A stretch of 64,000 bases of DNA from NCBI GenBank assembly GCA_025351355.1, contig JANXWC010000192.1, forward strand, positions 31,900-95,899. Reading direction: 5' to 3'. Positions 1 to 11,474 of this stretch are shown here, piece by piece. Both the position numbers and the translations under genes were made by a program. Position 1 is the first letter of the stretch, and each line of letters starts with the position of its first letter. The notes beneath the pieces were generated by a model. That model was given only the letters and a program-made list of their open reading frames with translations. It did not search any database and was not told where the DNA came from. Origin of the DNA: Hyphomicrobiaceae bacterium. GTDB lineage: Bacteria; Pseudomonadota; Alphaproteobacteria; Rhizobiales; Hyphomicrobiaceae.

Positions 1-30
1 GGTGCGTCAGCCGCAACCAACCACTAACCG

Positions 31-978
31 CTAACCGACCAGCATAGCCGCGACCGCTTTGATATCGTCGGGCGTGCCGACCGCCGCGCATTTCAGACTC
101 TTGTCGATCCTGCCGGCAAGTCCGGTAAGGACCTTGCCGCTGCCAATCTCGTAAAACTCCGTAACACCCGCCGCAGCCATCGCGAGCATGCATTCGCGCC
201 AGCGCACCGTGCCGGTTACCTGCTGGACCAAGCGTTGACGAATCTCATCCGGATCGCTGATTGGCGCCGCCAGAACGTTTGCCATCACCGGCACCGATGG
301 GGCTTGCATCCTAACGTGGGACAGCGCCTCCGCCATCGCGTCGGCGGCTGGTTGCATCAGTCTGCAGTGGAAAGGTGCCGACACCGGCAGTGGCATGGCC
401 CGGCGCAATCCATGAGCCTTTCCGACTTCAGCCACCCGGTCAATCGCCGATTTATGACCGGACAAGACAACCTGGCCGGGATCGTTGTCGTTCGCCACGT
501 CACATACGTCACCCAGAGCTGCTTCGGCTGCGATTTTGCAGGCCACGTCGATTGAAACGCCGAGCAGTGCGGCCATCGCTCCCACGCCCACGGGAACGGC
601 CTTCTGCATGGCCTGCCCGCGCAATTTGAGCAGCCGCGCCGCATCGCCGATCGAGAATGTCCCGGCGGCCGCCAACGCGGAATATTCGCCAAGGCTGTGG
701 CCGGCAACGTATTTGACTTGCGTCGATAGATTGAAACCGTGTTCCGCCTCGAGAACGCGCATGACGGCCAAGCTGTGGGCCATCAAGGCGGGCTGGGCAT
801 TTTCCGTCAACAGCAGCGCTTCCGGCGCGCCGGACCACATGATTTCCGAGAGTTTCTGCCCCAGCGCCGCATCCACCTCGTCGAAGACGGTGCGAGCCGC
901 CGGATATGCAGCTGCCAGCGCTTTCCCCATACCGATGCTTTGGCTGCCCTGGCCGGGAAATATGAATGCACGTGCCAT
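31..978 (-). CDS. fabD: Malonyl-CoA:ACP transacylase FabD
   Basis: Transfers malonyl from CoA to acyl carrier protein at the start of cytoplasmic type II fatty acid synthesis. The protein opens with MARAFIFPGQGSQ, the family's N-terminal GQGSQ motif, and has the nucleophile elbow GHSLGEYS (Ser95) and the catalytic His at about residue 204 in APFHCRLM. At about 315 residues it is the usual family length. The frame stays open for 18 more codons upstream, but homology begins at the Met whose codon ends at 978, so that start is chosen. Its usual partners fabG, acpP and fabF would lie downstream, off the left edge, and cannot be seen. It is divergent from pcm across about 190 bp. Confidence 0.96.
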   Translation of the reverse strand: MARAFIFPGQGSQSIGMGKALAAAYPAARTVFDEVDAALGQKLSEIMWSGAPEALLLTENAQPALMAHSLAVMRVLEAEHGFNLSTQVKYVAGHSLGEYSALAAAGTFSIGDAARLLKLRGQAMQKAVPVGVGAMAALLGVSIDVACKIAAEAALGDVCDVANDNDPGQVVLSGHKSAIDRVAEVGKAHGLRRAMPLPVSAPFHCRLMQPAADAMAEALSHVRMQAPSVPVMANVLAAPISDPDEIRQRLVQQVTGTVRWRECMLAMAAAGVTEFYEIGSGKVLTGLAGRIDKSLKCAAVGTPDDIKAVAAMLVG

Positions 979-1168
979 GACGATGACCGCTCCAGTTGCC
1001 CCAACTTGCTTATGTATCATCGCCAACACCATGCGAGATGCGGTGTGTCAAGTGAGCCGATGAAGCAATCGTCGTCAGCGCGCGTTTGCAGACCTCTGGC
1101 ACTTCCCGTGCGCATTAGCTAAGGTCGACCCGTCGAACTACCCACAGCCATGCTCGTTCCAGAGGCCC

Positions 1169-1894
1169 ATGACCAACACTTCGCTGAACGCACCATCTCC
1201 GACGCCCGTTGTGGCATCCGCCGCGGCTACGGACTACGCGCTGCAACGCCTGAATATGGTCGATTCCCAGGTCCGCCCCAGTGACGTTACTGACCGACGC
1301 GTACTTCGTGCCATGGCTCAGGTGACGCGCGAGGCGTTCGTGCCAGCCGAACTGAAATCAATCGCCTACATGGACATCCCGGTCGCACTCGATCGTGAAC
1401 GTCAACCGCGTGCAATGTTAGAGCCTCGTTTGTTCGCCAAATTGGTCCAACTTGCCGAAATTCCAGATGGCGGCAGGGTGCTTGAGATCGGTTGCGGCAG
1501 CGGCTACGGCGTGGCTGTTTTGGCAGCGATGGGTTGTAAAGCCTTCGGGTTGGAAGAAAACACCTCATTATTTGCACAAGCGCAAGCACTTACCGCGTCT
1601 GCTGGCGTCGTGGCTGGAACCACCAAGCTGAGCAATGGCAAGCTCGCACTTGGATGGCCAAGCGAGGGCCCCTTTGACGCCATCATTTTTTCCGGAAGTG
1701 TGCCGGTGGTCCCGGCTGGACTGTTCGATCAATTGAAAAACGGCGGGCGATTAGTTGCCGTGACGGGTAATGGTCCGGGTAGCAAAGCAACGGCTTGGCT
1801 GCGCTCGGGAATGACCTTCTCGCAACGTGAGGCATTTGACGCCACGGCTCTCCCGCTCCCAGGCTTCGCGTCTGCTCCCACTTTTGTTTTCTAG
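1169..1894 (+). CDS. pcm: Protein-L-isoaspartate O-methyltransferase family protein
   Basis: A SAM-dependent methyltransferase of the PCMT family, which in well-studied members repairs isoaspartyl residues in aged proteins. The class I Rossmann motif I is VLEIGCGSGYG at residues 104-114, and the N-terminal helix has the family's MVDSQVRPSDV segment near residue 30. The first 25 residues are low in conservation and rich in Ala/Ser/Thr, so a later start at Met30 is possible. Its position upstream of a TolC gene is common in alphaproteobacteria. These pcm-like proteins often lack proven repair activity, so the reaction is assigned by family only. Confidence 0.88.
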   Translation: MTNTSLNAPSPTPVVASAAATDYALQRLNMVDSQVRPSDVTDRRVLRAMAQVTREAFVPAELKSIAYMDIPVALDRERQPRAMLEPRLFAKLVQLAEIPDGGRVLEIGCGSGYGVAVLAAMGCKAFGLEENTSLFAQAQALTASAGVVAGTTKLSNGKLALGWPSEGPFDAIIFSGSVPVVPAGLFDQLKNGGRLVAVTGNGPGSKATAWLRSGMTFSQREAFDATALPLPGFASAPTFVF

Positions 1895-1958
1895 CGCCAG
1901 CGCGCTCGCCAAGCGGCAACCGACCGCCAAAGGGTTCCACGTACCCTCGCGGCATACC

Positions 1959-1977
1959 AATTTACCAATAATTTACC
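1959..1977. repeat. Short direct repeat upstream of first tolC
   Basis: The octamer AATTTACC occurs twice, starting at 1959 and 1970, exactly 11 bp apart. Two copies on one face of the helix, about 60-80 bp before the tolC start, could be an operator for a dimeric regulator. The elements are short and may be chance. Confidence 0.25.
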
Positions 1978-2038
1978 GATTCCGCTGCCAATAGGCCCCA
2001 GGGATGGCTAGCCGGCCACCCATGAGGAGCAGCTGCGG

Positions 2039-3547
2039 ATGACGCGTCAGGCCTTCGAGCCAACCAACAGAATAGGACATACCCGCCCATTCCGGCGGAG
2101 CCTGCTGCTTGCCGTGAGCGTCGTAGCGTTGACGTCGATATTGCTTGCGCAAACTGCCGGCGCCGAAACGCTGCAGGAAGCCATGACGCTGACCTATCAG
2201 ACCAATCCGAAAATCGATGCTGAGCGTGCCCGCTTGCGCGCCACTGACGAGGGGGTGCCGCAAGCCAAGGCCGGATACCGCCCGACTGCGGCGGCATCGG
2301 CGAATACCGGATATGCCTCGACCAATTCGCGGCCGGGGCAATTGACCGACGGCGTACTTCATCCCTCAGGCTATGGCGTCAACGTTGCGCAGTCGATTTT
2401 TTCAGGCTTTCGCACCGTCAATACGGTCCGTGAAGCGGAAGCCAACGTCAGAGCCGGCCGCGAGAACCTCCGGCTGGTGGAAAGTCAAGTTTTGCTTGAT
2501 GCCGTGACAGCATACGCTGATGTCATCCGTGATGGAGCGTTGGTCCGATTGCGCGAGAAGAACGTAGCCGTTCTGACGACAGAACTCGCTTCCGCTGAGG
2601 CGCGACGCACTGTGCGCGAGGTTACCCGCACCGACGTGGCACAAGCACAGGCGCGGCGTGCGAAATCCGTGTCCGCACTGGATCTCGCCAAGTCGAACTT
2701 GAAAACCAGCCGAGCCGTCTACGAACGTGTGGTTGGTCGCCCGCCGCATAATCTTACTGAACCAGAGCCGCCCTCTAAGTTGATCCCTGGATCGGTTGAA
2801 GATGTCATCAAAATCGCCGAAAAAGAAAATCCCAACGTGGTGGCCGCATTATACCGCGAGCAAGCTGCCCGCCACGAAGTCGACCGGATCTGGGGCGAGT
2901 TGCTGCCGGAAGTTCGCCTCGAGGCCGGCTACACGCAGGCGTTCAATTCAGCAAATCAAATTAATTCAACAAGCAATACCAGTGTAACCGGGCGCGTCAA
3001 TGTTCCTCTTTACGAGGGTGGAGAGACCAAGGCACGAGTGCGCGCAGCCAAGCACACGCATGTCAGCCGTCTGCAGGAAATTGAACAGGCACGCACCGAG
3101 ACGCAGGCGACAGCAGTGTCCGCGTGGTCGCGCCTAGAGGCCACGCGTACGCAGGTTTCGCAAGACAAGATCCAAGTCGACTCGGCGCGCATAGCTCTGG
3201 AAGGCGTGCGCGAGGAGGAACGCGTCGGTCAGCGGACGTTGCTGGATGTGCTCAACGCCGAGCAGGAGTTGCTCGACGCGCAGGTTGCAGCCGTGACCGA
3301 TCGCCATGACCTGGTGATTGCCGCACACGGCGTTCTGGCGGCGATCGGTCGCTTGGACGCGACGAACCTGCAATTGGGTGATAGCCAGTATGACCCTACG
3401 GTCCACTACGAAGACGTCGAACGGAAGTGGTTTGGTGTCAGTATCACCCATCCCGATGGTCGGGTCGAGTTGTTGGAGAAATTCGACAATTGGGGTGCGA
3501 AAGACCCTTATGCTGCCGCACCCGGACTACGGTCCTCCGCAAACTGA
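2039..3547 (+). CDS. TolC family outer membrane efflux protein (copy 1)
   Basis: Outer-membrane channel subunit for type I secretion or RND efflux. A signal peptide spans about residues 22-42 (LLLAVSVVALTSILLAQTAGA). The mature protein begins with the TolC pattern ETLQEAMTLTYQTNPKI and carries two OEP repeats; the second ends with the conserved EERVGQRTLLDVLNAEQELL segment before the final helix. An AGGAG element lies about 9 bases before the ATG. It is followed by a paralogue of nearly identical length with many shared blocks, so this is a tandem duplication. The pcm-tolC-popZ-valS arrangement recalls the Caulobacter rsaF locus. The substrate is unknown, since no inner-membrane partner lies nearby. 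Confidence 0.93.
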   Translation: MTRQAFEPTNRIGHTRPFRRSLLLAVSVVALTSILLAQTAGAETLQEAMTLTYQTNPKIDAERARLRATDEGVPQAKAGYRPTAAASANTGYASTNSRPGQLTDGVLHPSGYGVNVAQSIFSGFRTVNTVREAEANVRAGRENLRLVESQVLLDAVTAYADVIRDGALVRLREKNVAVLTTELASAEARRTVREVTRTDVAQAQARRAKSVSALDLAKSNLKTSRAVYERVVGRPPHNLTEPEPPSKLIPGSVEDVIKIAEKENPNVVAALYREQAARHEVDRIWGELLPEVRLEAGYTQAFNSANQINSTSNTSVTGRVNVPLYEGGETKARVRAAKHTHVSRLQEIEQARTETQATAVSAWSRLEATRTQVSQDKIQVDSARIALEGVREEERVGQRTLLDVLNAEQELLDAQVAAVTDRHDLVIAAHGVLAAIGRLDATNLQLGDSQYDPTVHYEDVERKWFGVSITHPDGRVELLEKFDNWGAKDPYAAAPGLRSSAN

Positions 3548-3847
3548 CGGGGAATTTTTCCTTCGATTGCAAGCGCGGACAACGGAAGCGATTTGGCCTG
3601 TTGAAAATGCGCCACTACCGCGAACTTTCGACGTTCGAAACGAGGCTTAGTCTATTCGAGCTCTCCGCGCCCTGCTTTAAGCGATAGGACGTTGCGGCGA
3701 CATCGCGGCGGTTAGCGCTGAGTGTTTGCCAGCGATTGTTGCTTTGCTGCCATAGTGACCCTCATTGAGAATCGGCTACCCCGATGTCAGTGGTCGCGTG
3801 ATGGACCTTAGGCAGATCGTGTACACACGCGGCGGCGGGGCAATACT
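3548..3847. other. Intergenic spacer between the two tolC copies
   Basis: This 300-bp stretch has no convincing gene, hairpin terminator or repeat. It presumably carries the promoter of the second tolC gene, though no good -35/-10 pair stands out by eye. Confidence 0.4.
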
Positions 3848-5368
3848 ATGATCGTTATAAATCGAAAATTGCGACACACAGCCGGTTGCCTGCCTGTCTC
3901 AAGGTCTGCTCTTTCGGTGCTTGCACTGGCTTGTGCCGTCAGTCTGTCCACGTTGACGCCGGCGACGGCGGAAACGATCCGTGACGCGCTTGCGCAAGCC
4001 TACCGCTGGAACCCAAAACTTGATGCTGCGCGCGCAACGATGCGAGCGACGGACGAGCAGGTCGCAATTGCGAATTCCGGGTATCGACCGACTGTTTCGG
4101 CGACGGCCAACTCTGGGGTAGTCGACACAACCGTTTGGCCCAATGCCGGCGGCCGCAATGAGAATGAAACCCATCCACACGGGTACGGGATGACTGCCAC
4201 ACAAACCCTCTTTAGGGGCGGTCAAGTCATCAATACGGTGCGTGCTGCGGAGGCCCAGGTGAGGGCGGCACGCGAGACACTGCGCGCTGTCGAGCAGCAG
4301 GTGTTACTCGATTCATCGACAGCGTTTCTCGATGTGATCCGTGACCAGGCCATCGTCAAGTTGCGCGAAAACAACGTCAGGATCCTGACGGAAGACCGCA
4401 AGCAGACGCGCGAGCGCTTTGCAGTCGGCGAAGTTACGCGGACGGACGTCGCGCAATCCGAGGCGACGTTGGCGGCGGCGGTCTCGGCTCTCGATTTGGC
4501 GCGCTCAAACCTGCAGACCAGCCGCGCCAACTACGAACGGAACATTGGCGTCGTGGCAAACGGATTGATAGAGCCCAAGCCAGTAGACAATCTGCTGCCG
4601 AAGAACCTGAATGAGGCCGTCGAAATCTCGGCTCGGGAAAATCCCAATGTCGTCGCGGCACTGTATACCGAACAGCAGGCTCGGCACACGGTCGACCAGA
4701 TCTACGGGCAACTGTTGCCATCTGCCCAGTTACAAGGCAGTTACAGCCGTCAATACCAGCCCAGCGGCGGTGCCTCCGGGGTTGCTGTATCCGACACGAA
4801 GTCACTTATCGCTAACTTGACGGTGCCGCTATACACTGGCGGACTGGTGGATGCACAGGTTCGGCAAGCAAAGCAGACGCATATCGGGCGCATTCAGCAG
4901 ATTGAGCAAGCCCGGACGGAAACTAAACAGTCCGTCGTATCCGCTTGGTCGCAGCTGATCGCCGCGCGCGCGCAGTTGGTTTCGGATAATGCGCAGGTTC
5001 GCTCCGCGCAAACGGCGTTGGCCGGTGTTCGCGAAGAAGAGCGCGTTGGTCAGCGTACCCTGCTTGACGTGCTCAATGCCGAGCAAGTGCTGCTCAACGC
5101 GCAGGTTGCGGCCGTCACCGACAAACATAATATCGCCGTTGCCGCCTACTCCGTGTTGGCTGCTACAGGTCGACTGAACATCTCCGAGCTCGGCGGGGTC
5201 GGTACAATCTACGATGCTGAACAGCACTATCACGAGGTGCGCCGCCAGTGGTGGGGTGTTTCTATCACGCGCGCGGATGGTAGAATAGAGAAGCTCGACC
5301 TCTGGGACACCCACGGCAAGAAGGCCTTGGAGCAGGACGATGCTAAGACCTGGAAGCCGGTGAAATAG
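3848..5368 (+). CDS. TolC family outer membrane efflux protein (copy 2)
   Basis: Paralogue of the preceding gene with the same architecture. It has a signal peptide ending near TLTPATAETI, an ALAQAYRWNPKLDAARA opening, a central FAVGEVTRTDVAQSEA block and the C-terminal EERVGQRTLLDVLNAEQVLL block. The C-terminal tails also match (WWGVSITRADGRIEKL here, WFGVSITHPDGRVELL in copy 1), which supports tandem duplication rather than independent capture. The copies diverge in the loops around residues 90-110 and 300-320, where substrate or partner specificity could differ. Copy 2 keeps the standard ERFAVGEVTRTDV block, while copy 1 has ARRTVREVTRTDV there. A purine-rich CGGCGGGGC precedes the ATG. 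Confidence 0.92.
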   Translation: MIVINRKLRHTAGCLPVSRSALSVLALACAVSLSTLTPATAETIRDALAQAYRWNPKLDAARATMRATDEQVAIANSGYRPTVSATANSGVVDTTVWPNAGGRNENETHPHGYGMTATQTLFRGGQVINTVRAAEAQVRAARETLRAVEQQVLLDSSTAFLDVIRDQAIVKLRENNVRILTEDRKQTRERFAVGEVTRTDVAQSEATLAAAVSALDLARSNLQTSRANYERNIGVVANGLIEPKPVDNLLPKNLNEAVEISARENPNVVAALYTEQQARHTVDQIYGQLLPSAQLQGSYSRQYQPSGGASGVAVSDTKSLIANLTVPLYTGGLVDAQVRQAKQTHIGRIQQIEQARTETKQSVVSAWSQLIAARAQLVSDNAQVRSAQTALAGVREEERVGQRTLLDVLNAEQVLLNAQVAAVTDKHNIAVAAYSVLAATGRLNISELGGVGTIYDAEQHYHEVRRQWWGVSITRADGRIEKLDLWDTHGKKALEQDDAKTWKPVK

Positions 5369-5496
5369 TCACGCTAGCAAGCCCGGCACAGGCACAAGGG
5401 CGCATCATGTTACGTTATGTGTCGAATGGCTTTTACATCCATTCCGTTGGCGCCGTTTTCGCGGCAGCCGATCTTACAGCGTTCCTCGTGCGAGTT

Positions 5497-5524
5497 TTGA
5501 CTACCTTTTGAAGCGGTCTAATTA
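5497..5524 (+). promoter_or_regulatory. Candidate sigma-70 promoter for popZ-like gene
   Basis: TTGACT at 5497-5502 and TAATTA at 5519-5524 are separated by 16 bp. The transcript would start near 5531, just after the ATG at 5527. If this promoter is real, the protein must begin at a later codon such as the Met at 5611. Confidence 0.4.
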
Positions 5525-5526
5525 CG

Positions 5527-6678
5527 ATGGTTGGCAACGCCACGGACTGGTCGTACACGTCAAATCCTGATCGGTCGCGGGGAAAACGGCAAACCGTCAA
5601 CGATGCAAGTATGGACGACATTCTCTCGTCGATACGAAAAATAATCGACGAAGAACCGTTGGCCGCACGCTTCCAAGTGCGACCCACAACTGATCAAACT
5701 ATCTCCGGTGGCGGTTTCCCAGGAACTGACACACGAGCCGCTGCGAAAAGTGTTCGCCGGTCAACCCAGCGCGCCGTGCCTGCCGATAATTTAGACGAGG
5801 TCCTGGCGGAACTGCTGGAGCCGACCTCTGCGCCGAAATCGATAGGGGAGCCGCGTGAGACATCGGGGCAATCTTTGTCGGCTGCGGAACGACTGCCGCT
5901 GGTACCAGCACGCTCGGCTGTGGCTGAGGCGCCTGCTGTTGGGCCGGATAATGCGTCTGATCTGCCTCCTGTCGAGCAGGTGGTGTTGTTGCCGGCACCC
6001 CCCGACGTTGAGGTTCAGGCTGCTGCCGACGTTCTGAGCGCGCTAGCGCTGGGCTTGGCCTCGGGCGCTGATGAGAAGTCAAACGAACTGTCGGTCGATT
6101 GCGTTTTTCCGGCACATGAAATCATTTCAAAAACTTCGTCAGACACGCCTGCAGCATGTATCGAATTGGACCAAAACATAGTTGTAAAGGCCGCATCAGA
6201 ATTATTTGCGTCATTAGCTGAGACGGCAGCTGCAGCGGTAGCCGAGGTTGCTGCGGCCAATGCCGCAAATGCTGCCCTCGCGATGCCCAATCATTCGGAC
6301 GGCGCGGCACTGCAAACCGTGCGAGATCCAACGTCGACTAACGACGCTTCGGCTGCTGGTGAACTGTCGGGACCTGCGTCAGATGTTTCCACGTCGATTG
6401 AGGCGGGCGATGCATGCGGCGTAGAAGCGATGCCGGAGACGGTGGTCGCAGGCGTTGCGCTCCAGACTGCGTCCGAGATCCATCCTCCCATATGTGCTCC
6501 TGCAATACCTTCAGCGATCGACCTTGACGTCGCACCGGCGAAGTCATTTGAAGAAACCATCGCGGCTATGCTCAGGCCATTGCTGCGGGAATGGCTGGAC
6601 GCCAACATGCCACGCATGGTTGACAAGGCTCTGCGGCAAGAACTTTCTGAAGTGGCCGAGTTGAAAAGCGCTATATAA
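5527..6678 (+). CDS. PopZ-like polar organising protein (DUF2497 family)
   Basis: Resembles PopZ, which forms a polar matrix anchoring chromosome origins and cell-cycle factors in alphaproteobacteria. Two conserved ends support this: the N-terminal helix MDDILSSIRKIIDEE (from residue 29) and the C-terminal oligomerisation helices, with LRPLLREWLDANMPRMVDKA near residues 353-372. Between them lie about 300 residues of low-complexity, acidic, Ala/Pro/Val-rich sequence, longer than the Caulobacter protein's linker. The location directly before valS is the classic popZ position. The start is uncertain: a possible promoter at 5497-5524 favours the Met at 5611, but neither candidate has a strong ribosome-binding site. 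Confidence 0.85.
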   Translation: MVGNATDWSYTSNPDRSRGKRQTVNDASMDDILSSIRKIIDEEPLAARFQVRPTTDQTISGGGFPGTDTRAAAKSVRRSTQRAVPADNLDEVLAELLEPTSAPKSIGEPRETSGQSLSAAERLPLVPARSAVAEAPAVGPDNASDLPPVEQVVLLPAPPDVEVQAAADVLSALALGLASGADEKSNELSVDCVFPAHEIISKTSSDTPAACIELDQNIVVKAASELFASLAETAAAAVAEVAAANAANAALAMPNHSDGAALQTVRDPTSTNDASAAGELSGPASDVSTSIEAGDACGVEAMPETVVAGVALQTASEIHPPICAPAIPSAIDLDVAPAKSFEETIAAMLRPLLREWLDANMPRMVDKALRQELSEVAELKSAI

Positions 6679-6930
6679 GCAGCCTCTCTTGCAAAGTCGG
6701 CGTGAACTTCGCACCCGTCAAGTCGGCGCGGCGCAACTTGGCGGGTATTGACGCGCTTGCATCCTGAGTGAGCTAGACTCTCTGTGGTCCTGTTCGCATT
6801 CTGTCCTTCGAAGTGCCGTGATCTGGCCGCGTTGGGCTCTGGGGACAATGTCGTTCCATTGACGCGCGATAGCGGTGCGCGTACGACGCTGATCCCGCAC
6901 CGATGCAACAGTTGAAAGCGCCAGCGCGCC

Positions 6931-9804
<2,874 letters not shown>

Positions 9805-9830
9805 TTGCCCGTTCGATTTTTTTTCTGTGC

Positions 9831-10514
9831 TCAGCGTTGGCCGAACACGTAGCCGCCGCCACGCACGGTGCGTATCGGATCGGCTGTCTCGCCCAAGCTC
9901 AACGCTTTGCGCAGGCGACCAACGTGTACGTCGATCGTGCGCTCGTCGATCACTGAATCGCGACCCCAGACACCGTCGATCAATTGCTGCCGAGACTGCA
10001 CGCGACCACGGTTCTCGAGAAAAAACAACAGCAACTTGAACTCGGTTGGACCCAGTCTGATGTCGGCACCGGCTCGCATGACGCTGTGCGCCGCACGATC
10101 GAGCACAATATCGTCGTAAGCCAGAACATCGGCGATGCGGTCGGGTGCCGACCGGCGGAGTAACGCCTTGACCCGCGCCATCAACTCAGCCACCGAGAAC
10201 GGCTTTACAACGTAATCATCCGCGCCAGTGGTGAGACCACGAACACTGTCGCTTTCCTCGCTGCGTGCCGTCAGCATCAAGACAGGTAGCGCCTTCGTCT
10301 TTTGTCTCTGACGCATCCGGCGGCAAAATTCGATGCCCGACATTCCCGGCAACATCCAATCGAGGATCATCAGATCATAATTTTGTTCCTCGACCAGTAT
10401 TTGGGCGTCTTCAGCAGTACCGGCGACACTGACGTCGAACCGCTCGGCCGCCAGATTATAACGCAGCAATTCAGCAATCGCTGCGTCGTCCTCGACGACG
10501 ATGATCGCTGTCAT
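9831..10514 (-). CDS. phoB: Phosphate regulon response regulator PhoB
   Basis: OmpR/PhoB-type DNA-binding response regulator for the phosphate-starvation regulon. The receiver domain has the acidic pocket VVEDD, the phosphoacceptor Asp52 in LMILDWMLPG and a Lys in the DDYVVKPF loop. The C-terminal winged helix ends in RTVRGGGYVFG. The length of 227 residues is standard. It is the last gene of phoR-phoU-phoB, 49 bp after phoU. Its natural partner is PhoR, encoded two genes upstream. Confidence 0.96.
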   Translation of the reverse strand: MTAIIVVEDDAAIAELLRYNLAAERFDVSVAGTAEDAQILVEEQNYDLMILDWMLPGMSGIEFCRRMRQRQKTKALPVLMLTARSEESDSVRGLTTGADDYVVKPFSVAELMARVKALLRRSAPDRIADVLAYDDIVLDRAAHSVMRAGADIRLGPTEFKLLLFFLENRGRVQSRQQLIDGVWGRDSVIDERTIDVHVGRLRKALSLGETADPIRTVRGGGYVFGQR

Positions 10515-10563
10515 GGACGAAGTCCCATGCTGTGGCTCCGATCGCCGTTCAGGAGTTGGACGT

Positions 10564-11295
10564 TCACGACGTTAAGCCACCCTTCATTTCTTGCGATATT
10601 TTTAGTGAACTTGTGTTGTCGCCCTTCGGGCGGACCTCAGTCAGTGCCGCGCCGTGGATGAGATAGTGAATGTTTTCCGCAATATTTGTCGTGTGATCGC
10701 CGATCCGCTCGATGTTCTTGGCCCCGAACAGCAAGTGCGTGCACAGTCCGATATTGCGAGGATCTTCCATCATGTAAGTCAACAGTTCCCGAAAAATAGA
10801 GTTGTACATCGCGTCGATCCGCTCGTCGCTCCGCCAGACCTGGATCGCCTTCGCTGCGTCACGCGTGCTGAAGGCGTCGAGCACGTCTTTGAGCTGCCCA
10901 AGCGCGTGTTCTGTCATATGTTTGAGGCCCGTCACGAGCGGCTTGGGATGCGTTGCCGAGGCTATTGCGAGCGCTCGTTTGGCGATGTTCTTCGCGAGAT
11001 CACCGATCCGTTCGAGATCGCCGGCAATCTTGAGCACCGTCATCACATGGCGTAGATCGTTGGCCACTGGCTGCCGACGCGCAATCAACGAAACTGCGGC
11101 TTCCTGCAGATCTCGCTCGAGTTGATCGATCGCTGCATCCTGCGCCACTGCCGCTTCGGCGCGCGCCGGATCACGCCGCTCTAGTGCTTCAAATGCACGG
11201 CCAAGAAGCTGCTCCGCCAAACCGCCCATCTCCGCCAACTTGAAGTCGAGCTTGGCCAATTCCTTGTCATAGGACGTGACGATGTGTTGATTCAT
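10564..11295 (-). CDS. phoU: Phosphate signalling protein PhoU
   Basis: Negative modulator linking the Pst transporter to PhoR. Two PhoU helical-bundle repeats are visible, each with the ERIGDLAKNIAKRA or ERIGDHTTNIAENI metal-binding signature. Homology starts at MNQHIVTSYDKEL, so the start is placed at the Met codon ending at 11295 rather than 15 codons upstream. The pst transporter genes that normally sit between phoR and phoU are absent; only 179 bp separate the two genes here. Confidence 0.96.
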   Translation of the reverse strand: MNQHIVTSYDKELAKLDFKLAEMGGLAEQLLGRAFEALERRDPARAEAAVAQDAAIDQLERDLQEAAVSLIARRQPVANDLRHVMTVLKIAGDLERIGDLAKNIAKRALAIASATHPKPLVTGLKHMTEHALGQLKDVLDAFSTRDAAKAIQVWRSDERIDAMYNSIFRELLTYMMEDPRNIGLCTHLLFGAKNIERIGDHTTNIAENIHYLIHGAALTEVRPKGDNTSSLKISQEMKGGLTS

Positions 11296-11474
11296 GGAAC
11301 CGAATTCCTGAGGTGCAGGGCGTAGATAGGCTGGACACACTACAGTATTGTGACAAACGGCGGGAATTGCGACACTTGTTGAAGGCAGTTGGGCGTCTTG
11401 GCGAACCAGTCAGGTGCCCATTGGGCATACGCCGGGCACACGCAAAATGAAGGTGACGGGCAGTTTGAGTTACT

